From contig NZ_JOAX01000029.1 of the NCBI RefSeq assembly GCF_000720485.1, positions 1-64,000 of the forward strand: DNA of 64,000 nucleotides, read 5' to 3'. The stretch is from Streptomyces ochraceiscleroticus (GTDB lineage Bacteria > Actinomycetota > Actinomycetes > Streptomycetales > Streptomycetaceae). Shown in pieces: positions 1 to 9,005 of the stretch; within the stretch, counting starts at the first letter, position 1, and every line of letters begins with the position of its first letter. Below the pieces are notes generated by a model. That model searched no databases, was not told the DNA's origin, and saw only the letters and a list, made by a program, of their open reading frames with translations. A program made the translations under genes and the position numbers.

Positions 1-145
1 GGAACCTCGTCCCAGCTGATGCTGGAGACGGGGTATCAACATATCTGGCGTTGACTTTTGGCACGCTGTTGAGTTCTCAAGGAACGGACGCTTCCTTTGG
101 TCCCGTTTCACCGGGCCCTCCGGGCGCTTCCCTTCGGTGTTTCAC
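1..145 (-). other. 5' leader of a 16S pre-rRNA (rrn operon, 16S itself outside window)
   Basis: Read on the minus strand, this segment has the signature of Streptomyces rRNA operon leaders: the antitermination-like motif CCTTGAGAACTCAACAGCG near 64-84, then the conserved stretch on GTTGATACCCCGTC and GGACGAGGTTCC that forms part of the processing stem before mature 16S rRNA. Transcription runs off the left edge, so the 16S gene should begin roughly 150-250 nt outside the window. Recognition is from memory of Streptomyces leaders; the rRNA itself is not visible. Confidence 0.8.
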
Positions 146-174
146 ACTCTATCAGGCCTTTCCGGCCTTCCGAA
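146..174 (-). promoter_or_regulatory. Candidate rrn promoter
   Basis: On the minus strand a TAGAGT hexamer (146-151) is preceded, after a 17-nt spacer, by TTCGGA (169-174), just upstream of the rrn leader. The -10 matches Streptomyces housekeeping promoters; the -35 matches TTGACA at only three positions. Streptomyces rrn operons usually have several promoters, so others may lie further upstream, between 180 and 450. Confidence 0.4.
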
Positions 175-201
175 CCGCGCTCTTTTCCGTAGCCATTGCA
201 C

Positions 202-262
202 GCATTGCTAGGCAATGCAGGCATACAGAATTGACCGAGATTCTCGGATCAGAACTTCTGAT
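202..262. repeat. Three consecutive perfect dyads upstream of the rrn leader
   Basis: Three perfect inverted repeats stand in 61 bp: GCATTGC-tag-GCAATGC (202-218), CCGAGA-t-TCTCGG (235-247) and ATCAGAA-c-TTCTGAT (248-262); the last two abut. They lie upstream of the candidate rrn promoter and could be regulator sites or transcript hairpins. The rest of the 1-517 interval shows no gene on either strand that I can support. Confidence 0.6.
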
Positions 263-517
263 GGGGTGCTGTCCCGGTCTCGGGCCGCAGTGACTGCGTC
301 CTCGTTTCCGGGGCAGGTGTAAGACAGTACAGGTGGGGTTGGGGCGAGGCAAATCGGGGGAAGGGCAGCGTCCAGCGGTACCCCGTCAGACGCGTGATCG
401 CGCCTCGCGTCTGTCGTGCGGAGTGTCCACTTCTTATGACTTACGCTCTGACCGGTGCGCCGTCCGGGACAGGTAGTGACGGCGACCTGATAGATCTCCA
501 CCCCTGGGAGGCTTCCC

Positions 518-967
518 ATGACCACCGTGACGTCCCCGCTCGCCGGACGCGCCATCGGGCTCAGTGCAGTTCCTGACCCCGTCTTCTCCGGCGCGATGGT
601 GGGGCCCGGTACCGCGATCGACCCGGAGCGTGAGCCTTCCGTGGCGCTCGCGCCCGTGGATGGTGTCGTCGTATCTCTGCATCCGCACGCGTTCGTCGTC
701 GTCGACGGCGACGGGCACGGAGTGCTGACGCACCTCGGTATCGACACCGTTCAGCTCAATGGCGAGGGCTTCGAGCTGCTCGTCAACAAGGGGGACACCG
801 TGACGCGCGGCCAAGGCGTCGTCCGCTGGGACCCCGCCGCCGTCGAGGAGGCCGGCAAGTCGCCGGTCTGCCCCGTCGTCGCCCTGGAGGCCACCGCCGA
901 CGCGCTCGGTGACGTGCGCGAGGACGGCGACGTAAAAGCCGGAGACCAGCTCTTCAGCTGGCAGTGA
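518..967 (+). CDS. crr: PTS glucose-type IIA component (IIA-Crr)
   Basis: Cytoplasmic phosphocarrier of 149 residues. It takes phosphate from HPr and passes it to a membrane IIBC permease. The full-length IIA-Glc fold is present. His72 in VLTHLGIDTVQLNG is the phosphorylated residue, and His57 in HAFVV is the second active-site histidine; their 15-residue spacing equals that of E. coli His75/His90. GGGAG at 506-510 supports the ATG. It is followed after 136 nt by ptsI in the same direction, the usual Streptomyces crr-ptsI pair; no HPr (ptsH) gene is in the window. In S. coelicolor this pair is controlled by the GlcNAc regulator DasR, but I could not find a convincing DasR site upstream here. 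Confidence 0.95.
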   Translation: MTTVTSPLAGRAIGLSAVPDPVFSGAMVGPGTAIDPEREPSVALAPVDGVVVSLHPHAFVVVDGDGHGVLTHLGIDTVQLNGEGFELLVNKGDTVTRGQGVVRWDPAAVEEAGKSPVCPVVALEATADALGDVREDGDVKAGDQLFSWQ

Positions 968-1103
968 TGCGCGGCGCCGTTCCGTAGGGCACGCGCGCGT
1001 GGCGCGCGCGGACGGCAGCGTGTACCGAGCGGTCCCACCGGACCGCACGTACGACAGTTCAACGCGACGGCAATGACCGTCGCATCACACGGAGACGGGT
1101 GCA

Positions 1104-2774
1104 ATGGAGACAACGCTGCGAGGCGTCGGCGTGAGCCACGGTGTCGCCATAGGCGAGGTGCGGCACATGGGGACGGCGGTGCTGGAACCGCCGGCCAAGC
1201 AGATCCCCGCCGAGGAAGCGGAGCGCGAGCAGGGGCGCGCCCGCCAGGCCGTGGAAGCCGTGGCCGCCGACCTGATCGCCCGCGGCAACCTCGCGGGCGG
1301 TGAGGCGCAGGCGGTCCTGGAGGCCCAGGCCATGATGGCCCAGGACCCCGAGCTGATGGCCGACGTCGACCGCCGGATCGCGGTGGGCAGCACGGCCGAG
1401 CGTGGTGTGTACGACGCGTTCGCCGCCTACCGGGCGCTGCTGGCCGGTGCCGGCGAGTACCTGGCGGGCCGGGTCGCGGACCTGGACGACGTGCGGAACC
1501 GCATCGTCGCGCGGCTGCTGGGCGTGCCGATGCCGGGTGTGCCGGACAGCGACGAGCCGTACGTGCTGATCGCGCGGGACCTCGCGCCGGCCGACACGGC
1601 GCTGCTGGACCCTTCGCTGGTGCTCGGCTTCGTGACCGAGGAGGGCGGGCCGACCAGCCACAGCGCGATTCTTGCGCGGGCACTGGGCGTGCCGGCCGTG
1701 GTCGCGCTTCCGGGTGCGCACGAGCTGGTCGAGGGCACGGTGGTGGCCGTGGACGGCTCCACCGGGGAGATCTTCGTGAACCCGAGCGACGAGAAGCGCG
1801 CCGAGATGGAGCGGGCGGCCGCGGAGCGGAAGGCCGCGCTGGCCGCCGCCACCGGTCCTGGCGCGACGTCCGACGGGCACAAGGTGCCGCTGCTGGCGAA
1901 CGTCGGCGGTCCTGCGGACGTGCCGGCGGCGGTGGAGGCCGGTGCCGAGGGCGTCGGGCTGTTCCGTACGGAGTTCCTGTTCCTCGACGACAGCAAGAAC
2001 GCGCCGTCGGAGGAGAAGCAGGTCGAGGCGTACCGCCAGGTGCTGGAGGCGTTCCCCGAGGGCCGGGTCGTCGTGCGCGTGCTGGACGCGGGCGCGGACA
2101 AGCCGCTGGACTTCCTGACGCCTTCGGACGAGCCGAACCCGGCGCTGGGCGTGCGGGGTCTGCGTACCCTGCTCGACCACCCCGACGTGCTGCGGACCCA
2201 GCTCACCGCGCTGGCCAAGGCCGCGGAGGGGCTGCCGGTCTACCTCGAGGTCATGGCGCCGATGGTGGCGGACCGTACGGACGCCAAGGCGTTCGCCGAC
2301 GCGTGCCGTGAGGCGGGGCTGCAGGCGAAGTTCGGCGCGATGGTGGAGATTCCCTCCGCTGCTCTGCGGGCGCGTTCGATCCTGCAGGAGGTGGAGTTCC
2401 TGTCGCTGGGCACCAATGACCTGGCGCAGTACACCTTTGCCGCCGACCGTCAGGTCGGTGCGGTGTCCCGGCTGCAGGACCCGTGGCAGCCCGCGCTGCT
2501 CGACCTGGTGGCGATCTCCGCGGAGGCGGCCAAGGCCGAGGGCAAGAGCTGTGGTGTGTGCGGCGAGGCGGCTTCCGACCCGCTGCTCGCGTGTGTGCTG
2601 ACGGGACTGGGCGTCACCAGCCTTTCCATGGGTGCGGCGTCGCTTCCTTACGTGCGCGCGACGCTGGCGAAGCACACGCTGGCGCAGTGCGAGCGTGCCG
2701 CGTCGGCGGCGCGTGCGGCGGACACCGCCGAGGAGGCCCGTCTGGCGGCGCAGGCGGTGCTCTCCGGGGAGTGA
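1104..2774 (+). CDS. ptsI: PTS enzyme I (phosphoenolpyruvate-protein phosphotransferase)
   Basis: Cytoplasmic enzyme of 556 residues that autophosphorylates from phosphoenolpyruvate and passes the phosphate to HPr. The active histidine is His186 in GGPTSHSAILARALG (E. coli His189). The PEP-binding TIM barrel carries GLFRTEFLF and GTNDLAQYTFAADR, and Cys486 in VCGEAASDP matches the catalytic Cys502 of E. coli. GGAGACGGG just before the ATG acts as ribosome-binding site. It forms the crr-ptsI unit and ends at the strong hairpin at 2822-2860. Length is normal for the family. Confidence 0.97.
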   Translation: METTLRGVGVSHGVAIGEVRHMGTAVLEPPAKQIPAEEAEREQGRARQAVEAVAADLIARGNLAGGEAQAVLEAQAMMAQDPELMADVDRRIAVGSTAERGVYDAFAAYRALLAGAGEYLAGRVADLDDVRNRIVARLLGVPMPGVPDSDEPYVLIARDLAPADTALLDPSLVLGFVTEEGGPTSHSAILARALGVPAVVALPGAHELVEGTVVAVDGSTGEIFVNPSDEKRAEMERAAAERKAALAAATGPGATSDGHKVPLLANVGGPADVPAAVEAGAEGVGLFRTEFLFLDDSKNAPSEEKQVEAYRQVLEAFPEGRVVVRVLDAGADKPLDFLTPSDEPNPALGVRGLRTLLDHPDVLRTQLTALAKAAEGLPVYLEVMAPMVADRTDAKAFADACREAGLQAKFGAMVEIPSAALRARSILQEVEFLSLGTNDLAQYTFAADRQVGAVSRLQDPWQPALLDLVAISAEAAKAEGKSCGVCGEAASDPLLACVLTGLGVTSLSMGAASLPYVRATLAKHTLAQCERAASAARAADTAEEARLAAQAVLSGE

Positions 2775-2821
2775 CCGCAGGTTCTCCTCGACGGCGCAGT
2801 GCCGTGTGGTGATGCCGAGTT

Positions 2822-2860
2822 CCGATGGCCGTCCCGCCCTTGTGGCGGGGCGGCCATCGG
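2822..2860 (+). terminator. Hairpin between convergent ptsI and the unknown minus-strand gene
   Basis: A near-perfect 17-bp inverted repeat with arms CCGATGGCCGtCCCGCC and GGCGGGgCGGCCATCGG lies around a short loop, 48 nt after the ptsI stop and 29 nt before the end of the convergent gene. It has no U-tract, which is common for Streptomyces terminators, and can serve both strands. Confidence 0.8.
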
Positions 2861-2888
2861 CGTTTCGGGCGGGCTGCCCGCCGGCCTG

Positions 2889-3887
2889 TTACGTGTCCCC
2901 GCAGTGCTGGTGGGGGTATGCGGGCGGCGGCACGGCGATGCCGGGGAGGTAGTCGACGCCCGGCTCGGGTGAGACGGGGTCGCCGGTCCTGGCGTCGGTG
3001 CAGTACGCGGAGAAGACCTCGGCGGCGGTGAGGGCGCGCAGCCAGGTGCCGTGCAGGGACCAGCCGCGTACTTCGTCGCCGTGCTCGTCGTCGAGGGTGC
3101 GGGCGACGACGCCGCCCGGGCGGCGCAGGGCGATGCCGGCGGCGAGCACCGTGCAGAAGATCAGTGCTTCGGCTTCGGCCAGGTGGAGGCGGCCGTCGGG
3201 GTGCGCCGTGGCGTGCAGCGCCGCGAGCAGCGGGCTGCCGTCGCCGGCGGGGACGCTGCAGACGAGGTGGTGTCTGCCGGGTCCCAGGGCGTCGAGGAGC
3301 CGGAGCATGGCCTGGGAGGCGTTTTCGAAGGCGTCGTGGGCGGTGTCGCCGTCGCAGGTGGGACAGCGGCCTGCGGTGGCGAGGAGGGTACCGGCGCGGT
3401 CCCAGGTGTCCTGGCGGTCGGCCTCGTCGAGGAGCGCGGGCAGGGTGTCGGTGAGCCGTCGTCCGGTGTACGGGACGGTGGCGCCGGCGGCGGCCAGCTC
3501 GGTGGTGTAGCGGGCGCGGCTTTCGGGGCGGTCGGGGTGCAGTCCGTTGTCGGTGCAGTAGGCGGCGTATTCGGCGGGGTCGAAGAGGGTGAGGGTGGTG
3601 TGCCGGCCCTGCGCTGCGAGGGTGCGGAGCAGGCCGTCGAGCCGGCGGAGGTAGCCGGGGTGGTCCTGGCCGGTGAAGGGGAAGGTGCGGTAGCGGCTCA
3701 TGGCCGCGAGGTCGTTCGGTGTCGGCAGGACGGCGAGGGTGCCGGGGATTTCGCGGCCGATCCGGCGCCGGGCGGCAGCGGTTCGGCGGCGGGCGTGGCC
3801 TGCGGGTCCGCGGGCGCGGCGGGTGGTGCGGTGGTGTCCGGCGGCGGGCTCGGTGGCGGGCCGGGCGCGGCGTGCGGTGCTGGTCAT
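2889..3887 (-). CDS. Conserved actinobacterial protein of unknown function
   Basis: Protein of 332 residues, not recognised. It begins with about 45 Arg/Ala-rich basic residues, followed by a globular part that starts near MSRYRTFPFTGQDHPGYLRRL. A single CPTC pair sits mid-protein; no membrane segments are seen. I start it at the second ATG of the frame because AAGGGGGAAACC stands directly before it; an upstream ATG at 3974 lacks such a site and would run into the leader dyads. It is convergent with ptsI and lies downstream of acetoacetate-CoA ligase on the same strand, but a terminator-like hairpin separates them. No function is proposed. Confidence 0.75.
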   Translation of the reverse strand: MTSTARRARPATEPAAGHHRTTRRARGPAGHARRRTAAARRRIGREIPGTLAVLPTPNDLAAMSRYRTFPFTGQDHPGYLRRLDGLLRTLAAQGRHTTLTLFDPAEYAAYCTDNGLHPDRPESRARYTTELAAAGATVPYTGRRLTDTLPALLDEADRQDTWDRAGTLLATAGRCPTCDGDTAHDAFENASQAMLRLLDALGPGRHHLVCSVPAGDGSPLLAALHATAHPDGRLHLAEAEALIFCTVLAAGIALRRPGGVVARTLDDEHGDEVRGWSLHGTWLRALTAAEVFSAYCTDARTGDPVSPEPGVDYLPGIAVPPPAYPHQHCGDT

Positions 3888-3918
3888 GGTTTCCCCCTTG
3901 GTGTTGCCGGCGAGCGGG

Positions 3919-3966
3919 CTCGGGCCGGCCGGCCCGAGTCCGTGAGTCGTCATCGTTGGCGACTCA
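3919..3966 (-). promoter_or_regulatory. Two dyads in the leader of the unknown gene
   Basis: A perfect 20-bp palindrome, CTCGGGCCGG plus its exact complement (3919-3938), is followed by a second inverted repeat, TGAGTCG-N10-CGACTCA (3943-3966). Both lie 32-80 nt upstream of the chosen start, so they would fall in the mRNA leader or at the promoter. Confidence 0.5.
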
Positions 3967-4009
3967 TTGCTCACCGAGCGTAAGCGAGGGGTCTGACAAT
4001 GGCGTGCGT

Positions 4010-4051
4010 GAGCCGCCGGAACCGCCCATGACCAGGCATGTCCGGCGGCTC
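4010..4051 (-). terminator. Terminator hairpin after acetoacetate-CoA ligase
   Basis: Perfect 11-bp stem GAGCCGCCGGA / TCCGGCGGCTC around a 20-nt loop. It begins 5 nt after the stop codon of the minus-strand ligase gene. Confidence 0.65.
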
Positions 4052-4055
4052 TTGA

Positions 4056-6065
4056 TCACTTTGCGCGGTCGGCGGCGATCCGCTCGTAGAACCGGAGGAG
4101 TTCGAGGTTGTCGACGGAGCCGGGGTTGACGGCCTTTTCCAGCGGGGTGCCCTGGAGGAGGCGCTTGACCGGGACTTCGATGCGCTTGCCGGTGAGGGTG
4201 TGCGGTACGCCGGGGGCTTCGATGATGTCGTCGGGGACGTGGCGCGGCGAGAGCTGGGTGCGGATGGTCTGCTTGATGCGGCCGCGCAGGTCGTCGTCGA
4301 GGGCGGCGCCTTCGGCGAGGTGGACGAAGAGGGGCATCCAGTAGCCGCCGTCGGGGAGTTCGAGGCCGATGACGAGGGATTCGCGGATTTCGGGGAGGCG
4401 TTCGACGGCTTCGTAGATGTCGGCGGAGCCCATGCGGACGCCCTGGCGGTTGAGGGTGGAGTCGGAGCGGCCGTGGATGACGACGGTGCCGCGTGCGGTG
4501 CGGGTGATCCAGTCGCCGTGCCGCCAGACGCCGGGGTACATCTCGAAGTAGCTGTCCCGGTAGCGGCTGCCGTGGGGGTCGTTCCAGAAGCGGATCGGCA
4601 TGGAGGGCAGCGGGTTGGTGACGACGAGTTCGCCGACCTCGTCGGTGAGGGGCTTGCCCTGGGGGTCCCATGCCCGGACGTCGGTGCCGAGGCAGGGGGC
4701 CTGGAGTTCGCCGATGTAGACCGGGAGGGTGGGGACGGCGCCGGCGAAGCAGCTGCAGACGTCGGTGCCGCCGCTGACGGAGGCGATCCAGAGGTCTTCG
4801 GCGACTTCGTCGTGCAGCCAGCGGAAGCCGTCGGGGGGCAGTGGGGAGCCGGTGGTGGCGACGCACTTGACGCGGGAGAGGTCGTAGTCGCGTCCGGGGT
4901 GGACGCCGGCCTTGGCGCAGGCCATGACGTAGGCGGCGGAGGTGCCGAAGAGGGTGGCGCCCGTGCGTTCGGCGATGGCCCACTGGGCGCCGGTGTCGGG
5001 GAAGCCGGGGCTGCCGTCGTACAGGACGATCGTGGAGCCCACGAGGAGGCCGGCGGCGAGGAAGTTCCACATCATCCAGCCGGTGGAGGTGTACCAGAAG
5101 AAGCGGTCCTCGGGGCCGAGGTCGCAGTGGAGGCCGGCCTGCTTGAGGTGTTCGAGGAGGATGCCGCCCTGGGACTGGACGATGGCCTTGGGGAGGCCGG
5201 TGGTGCCGGAGGAGTACAGGACCCACAGGGGGTGGTCGAACGGCACCTGTTCGAAGACGGGCTCTTCGTCCCGGGAGACGATGTCGTCCCAGTGGAGTGC
5301 GCCTTCGGGTGCTTCGGTACCGAGGAGCGGGATGTGCACGACGGCGGTGAGGCTGGGGAGTTCGGCGCGCAGCTCGGCCACTGTGGCGCGGCGGTCGTGT
5401 TCCTTGCCGCCGTAGCGGTAGCCGTCGACGGTGAACAGGACGACCGGTTCGACCTGCTGGAAGCGGTCGAGGACGCTGCGGGCGCCGAAGTCGGGGGCGC
5501 AGGAGGTCCAGACGGCGCCGACGGCGGCGGAGGCCAGGAGGGCGACGACGGCCTGCGGGATGTTGGGTACGTAGCCGCTGACGCGGTCGCCGGGACGGAC
5601 GCCGAGGCGGCGGAGTTCGGCGGCCAGCGAGCCGACCTGGGCGCGGAGTTCGGCCCAGGTGACGGGGGTGGGTTCGTGGCTCTCGTCGACGTGCAGGAGG
5701 GCGGGGTCGGCGGCCCTGGCGGGGTCCTCGCCGGCGCGCAGGGCGTGCTCGGCGTAGTTGAGGGTGGCGCCGGGGAACCAGCGGGCGCCGGGCATCGTGG
5801 CGTCGGCGAGCACGGTGTCGTACGGGGTGCTGAAGCGGACGTCGAACCATTCGGCGGTGGCGCGCCAGAAGGTGCTCAGCTCGTCGACGGACCAACGGTG
5901 CAGTGCGGCGTAGCTCGCGGCGGGGTCACCGGGGGTGGCGGCGGGCGCGCCATGGTGGGCGGCGGCCCACTCCTGGAAGCGGGTGACCTGTGCTCCGGCG
6001 ATACGGTCCGCGCCGGGCTGCCACAGGGGCTCCGGGTGGGGTGCGGGCTGCGGTGCGGTGGTCAT
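4056..6065 (-). CDS. Acetoacetate-CoA ligase (acetoacetyl-CoA synthetase)
   Basis: Cytoplasmic ANL-superfamily ligase of about 669 residues that activates acetoacetate to acetoacetyl-CoA using ATP. The N-terminal ACAS-type segment LWQPGADRIAGAQVTRFQ is typical of this enzyme rather than acetyl-CoA synthetase. The P-loop-like motif YSSGTTGLPKAIVQSQGG, the adenylate-binding HGRSDSTLNRQGVRMG and the C-terminal lysine motif LTGKRIEVPVKRLL are present. Two adjacent ATGs (6068 and 6065) follow GGGAGCCGC; the second has the better spacing. The frame upstream of them has no ribosome-binding site. It is divergent from the GH31 gene, which suggests ketone-body or lipid carbon use, but nothing adjacent confirms the pathway. 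Confidence 0.92.
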   Translation of the reverse strand: MTTAPQPAPHPEPLWQPGADRIAGAQVTRFQEWAAAHHGAPAATPGDPAASYAALHRWSVDELSTFWRATAEWFDVRFSTPYDTVLADATMPGARWFPGATLNYAEHALRAGEDPARAADPALLHVDESHEPTPVTWAELRAQVGSLAAELRRLGVRPGDRVSGYVPNIPQAVVALLASAAVGAVWTSCAPDFGARSVLDRFQQVEPVVLFTVDGYRYGGKEHDRRATVAELRAELPSLTAVVHIPLLGTEAPEGALHWDDIVSRDEEPVFEQVPFDHPLWVLYSSGTTGLPKAIVQSQGGILLEHLKQAGLHCDLGPEDRFFWYTSTGWMMWNFLAAGLLVGSTIVLYDGSPGFPDTGAQWAIAERTGATLFGTSAAYVMACAKAGVHPGRDYDLSRVKCVATTGSPLPPDGFRWLHDEVAEDLWIASVSGGTDVCSCFAGAVPTLPVYIGELQAPCLGTDVRAWDPQGKPLTDEVGELVVTNPLPSMPIRFWNDPHGSRYRDSYFEMYPGVWRHGDWITRTARGTVVIHGRSDSTLNRQGVRMGSADIYEAVERLPEIRESLVIGLELPDGGYWMPLFVHLAEGAALDDDLRGRIKQTIRTQLSPRHVPDDIIEAPGVPHTLTGKRIEVPVKRLLQGTPLEKAVNPGSVDNLELLRFYERIAADRAK

Positions 6066-6404
6066 CATGCGGCTCCCGGGCTGTACACGGTTGGTGTGCC
6101 GGTCCGTGCGCTGCGGTGGGCGGTGCCGCCGGCCGTCCCGGTCCGGCGGTGCCCGACGCGTCCGTAGGGGTGCGCAGGACACGACTGGTCAGGACGATGC
6201 CACGTGATCGACTCCTGCACCAGGGTGGGCACCCCACATTCGGGCGGAGGAGTGTGTGGCGCGACCACGGTGTGAAGGGCGTGTCCGGAGGCGGGCCGCT
6301 GCTCCCGGAGCGGGGTGTCTCTTTTACGGACACAGCAGGTCAACGCAGGTGAACGGAAGCTGAACGATGCCGTCATCGACGTATGTCGGTGGCAGGCTGA
6401 CGGT
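6066..6404. promoter_or_regulatory. Divergent intergenic region, acetoacetate-CoA ligase / GH31
   Basis: About 340 nt that must hold promoters for both genes. I see no convincing RNA gene, operator palindrome or canonical promoter hexamers. A GTG-led extension of the GH31 frame from 6315 exists but has no ribosome-binding site. Confidence 0.4.
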
Positions 6405-8855
6405 ATGGACGGGCGGGATCTGGTGCGGTCGGCACGGACGGTCAGGGCAGTGGGCGCCGCACAGGGGTGGTTGTCGGTGCGGTCGGCGCTGCGCCGGAGG
6501 CGGGCGGACGCGGCCGGGCTGCCACCACGGGGTGCGGAGCGGGCACGAGTACCGGGTACGGCGGTGGGGGCGGAGCCGCAGCCGGGTGGCGGGGTGGTGC
6601 GGTTCGCGCGGTCCTCGCTGCGCATCCGGGTGACGGCGGGCGGCGCGGTGTTCTGCGGCTGGGACGGGGCGGTGCCGGAGCCGTCGTACGCGTTGGTGGG
6701 GACGGGCCCTGAGGCGGACGGCCGGGCGGAGCTGGAGCCGGACACCGAGGGCGGCTGGCGTGTGGTCTCGGAGCGGGTGACGGTCGCGGTGTCGCGGTAC
6801 GGCGCGGTGGAGATCCGTACGCCGGGCGGGGTGGTGCTGCGTCGGGAGCTGCCGCCACGGTGGTGGGACCTGGTGCCGGAGGGCGCATCGGGGCGCGATG
6901 CTGTGCCCGGGGGCGGCCCGGACGAGGCGGCTGCGCCCGAAGAAGGCGCGCGGGTCGGGATGTACGGGGAGTCGCGGTGGGTGCAGCGCTCCGAGGTGGC
7001 GGCGGACGCGCGGTTCTTCGGGCTGGGCGGCCGCGCCGGCGGGCCACGGCTCCGGGGCGGCACGTACCGGTTGTGGAACACCGACCCCGGGGGCGCGTTC
7101 GGTCCGGGCGACGATCCGCTGTCGCTGACCATGCCGGTGCAGTTGGTCGTCGCGGACGCGGGTACGCACCTGGTCTTCCACGACAACTCCTGGGACGGGC
7201 GGGTCACGCTGCACGAGGGCGAGGAGGGCCGGGGCTCGGGGCACGACCGGGCCGGTTCCTGCGAGCTGCGGATGGACGGCGGTCCGCTGCGGTACTGGGT
7301 GCTGACGGGGACGCCGGCCCGGGTGCTGCACGGGTGGGCGTCGCTCACGGGTGCGCCCGCGCTGCCGCCGCGCTGGGCTCTCGGACACCAGCACGCCCGG
7401 TTCGGTTTCGGTGATGCCGCGGAGGTGCGGCGGGTGGCCGCCGGTTACCGTGCGCGCGGTGTGCCGCTGACGGCGCTCCACCTGGACATCGACCACTTTG
7501 ACGGCCACCGGGTGTTCACGGTGGACCGCACGCGCTTCCCCGACCTGCCGGGGCTCGCCTCGGAGCTGCGCCAGGAAGGGGTGCGGCTGGTGTCGATCGT
7601 CGACCCCGGGGTGAAGGCGGAGCCGGGGAACGCGGTGTACGAGAGCGGGGCGGCGGCCGACGCGTTCGTACGGGAGGCGCGCGGGCGCGAGGTACGGGGC
7701 GCGGTCTGGCCGGGCGAGGCGGTCTTCCCCGACTTCACGGACGCCCGGGTGCGCAAGTGGTGGGGCGGGCTGTACGCGGAGCGGCTGGCACAGGGGTTCG
7801 CGGGCGTGTGGCACGACATGAACGAGCCGTCGTCCTTCGCGGCGTTCGGGGACCCGACGCTCCCCCGGTCCGCGCGGCACGCCCTGGAGGGCCGGGGCGG
7901 GGACCACCGGGAGGCGCACAACGTCTACGGGCTGGCGATGGCTCGCGCCGGCTATGAGGGGCTGTGTGAACTGCGCCCCGAGGAGCGGCCGTTCCTCTTC
8001 TCGCGCTCCGGATGGGCTGGGTTGCAGCGCTACGGGGGCACGTGGTCGGGGGACGTGGCGTCCGGATGGCCGGGACTCCGGGCCTCCTTGTCGCTGGTGC
8101 TGGGCCTGGGGCTGTGCGGCATTCCGTACAGCGGCCCGGACATCGGGGGCTATGCGGGGGTGCCGTCGGGCGAGCTGTACCTGCGGTGGTTCCAGCTCGG
8201 CGCTTACCTTCCGCTGTTCCGTACGCACTGTGCGCACGACGCGGGGCGCCGGGAGCCGTGGGAGTTCGGGGAGGAGGTCTTGGAGCACGCGCGCGCGGCG
8301 GCGCTCGAACGCGAGCGGCTGCTCCCCTACGTGTACACGCTGGGGCACCTGGCCCGGCTGACCGGTGCTCCGTATGTGCGCCCGCTGTGGTGGGGCGCGC
8401 CGCGCGACCGGGGGCTGCGCGACTGCGAGGACGCGTTCCTGCTGGGTGACGCGCTGCTGGTGGCGCCGGTACTGGAGGAAGGGACGCGGCGGCGGGCCGT
8501 GCGGCTGCCGCGCGGGCGGTGGTACGACACGGCGACCGGCGAGGCGTACGACGGGCCGGGGCAGGTGGTGGTCGAGGCGCCGCTCGCGCGGATTCCGGTG
8601 CTGGCGCGGGCGGGTGCGGTGCTGCCGGTGACGGGCGCGGACGGCGGTATCGAGCTGGAGGTCTGGGCGCCGGCTCCGGGGCGCAAGGGCGGCGGAATTG
8701 TGGTGCCGGATTCCGGGGACGGTTGGGAGCGCCCATGCGTTGAACGGATGGAGTCACGGTGGGAAGCGGGACGTGTGGTGGTGAGCCGGGCGGACGGGGA
8801 GCCCGTGGAGTACGGGGTGCGGATCCGCGGAGACGGGGACGGGGCGGAGCTCTGA
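6405..8855 (+). CDS. Glycoside hydrolase family 31 (alpha-glucosidase-like)
   Basis: Enzyme of 816 residues expected to cleave alpha-glucosidic bonds. No signal peptide is seen, so it is probably cytoplasmic. A beta-sandwich N-terminal domain occupies about residues 65-320, followed by the TIM barrel from ALPPRWALGHQHARFGFG. The nucleophile motif WHDMNEPSSF places Asp471 as nucleophile, and SRSGWAGLQRYGGTWSGD gives Asp550 as acid/base. C-terminal beta domains follow from about residue 640. GGCAGG 8 nt before the ATG supports this start. Its neighbours do not reveal the substrate. Confidence 0.9.
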   Translation: MDGRDLVRSARTVRAVGAAQGWLSVRSALRRRRADAAGLPPRGAERARVPGTAVGAEPQPGGGVVRFARSSLRIRVTAGGAVFCGWDGAVPEPSYALVGTGPEADGRAELEPDTEGGWRVVSERVTVAVSRYGAVEIRTPGGVVLRRELPPRWWDLVPEGASGRDAVPGGGPDEAAAPEEGARVGMYGESRWVQRSEVAADARFFGLGGRAGGPRLRGGTYRLWNTDPGGAFGPGDDPLSLTMPVQLVVADAGTHLVFHDNSWDGRVTLHEGEEGRGSGHDRAGSCELRMDGGPLRYWVLTGTPARVLHGWASLTGAPALPPRWALGHQHARFGFGDAAEVRRVAAGYRARGVPLTALHLDIDHFDGHRVFTVDRTRFPDLPGLASELRQEGVRLVSIVDPGVKAEPGNAVYESGAAADAFVREARGREVRGAVWPGEAVFPDFTDARVRKWWGGLYAERLAQGFAGVWHDMNEPSSFAAFGDPTLPRSARHALEGRGGDHREAHNVYGLAMARAGYEGLCELRPEERPFLFSRSGWAGLQRYGGTWSGDVASGWPGLRASLSLVLGLGLCGIPYSGPDIGGYAGVPSGELYLRWFQLGAYLPLFRTHCAHDAGRREPWEFGEEVLEHARAAALERERLLPYVYTLGHLARLTGAPYVRPLWWGAPRDRGLRDCEDAFLLGDALLVAPVLEEGTRRRAVRLPRGRWYDTATGEAYDGPGQVVVEAPLARIPVLARAGAVLPVTGADGGIELEVWAPAPGRKGGGIVVPDSGDGWERPCVERMESRWEAGRVVVSRADGEPVEYGVRIRGDGDGAEL

Positions 8856-9005
8856 CGAGGCGGGGCTGGAGGTGAGCAGGGTCCATCCGGCGGGGCCTCT
8901 GGCGGTGGTGGAGCTGACGGCACGCTGACGCGGTGCTCGGGCGGGACGCGACACCTTCGTCCGCGCGTGGTGGTCTTCCGCCGGTAGGGCCGGTCCTGGT
9001 AGACG

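Noticed and set aside
300..517. A DasR (dre) operator upstream of crr.
   Set aside because: crr-ptsI is under DasR in S. coelicolor, but no 16-nt stretch here resembles the dre consensus well enough to claim a site.
4200..6167. A 655-codon plus-strand open frame opposite acetoacetate-CoA ligase.
   Set aside because: Very acidic Gly/Val/Ala/Asp-rich shadow of the real gene, with no ribosome-binding site.
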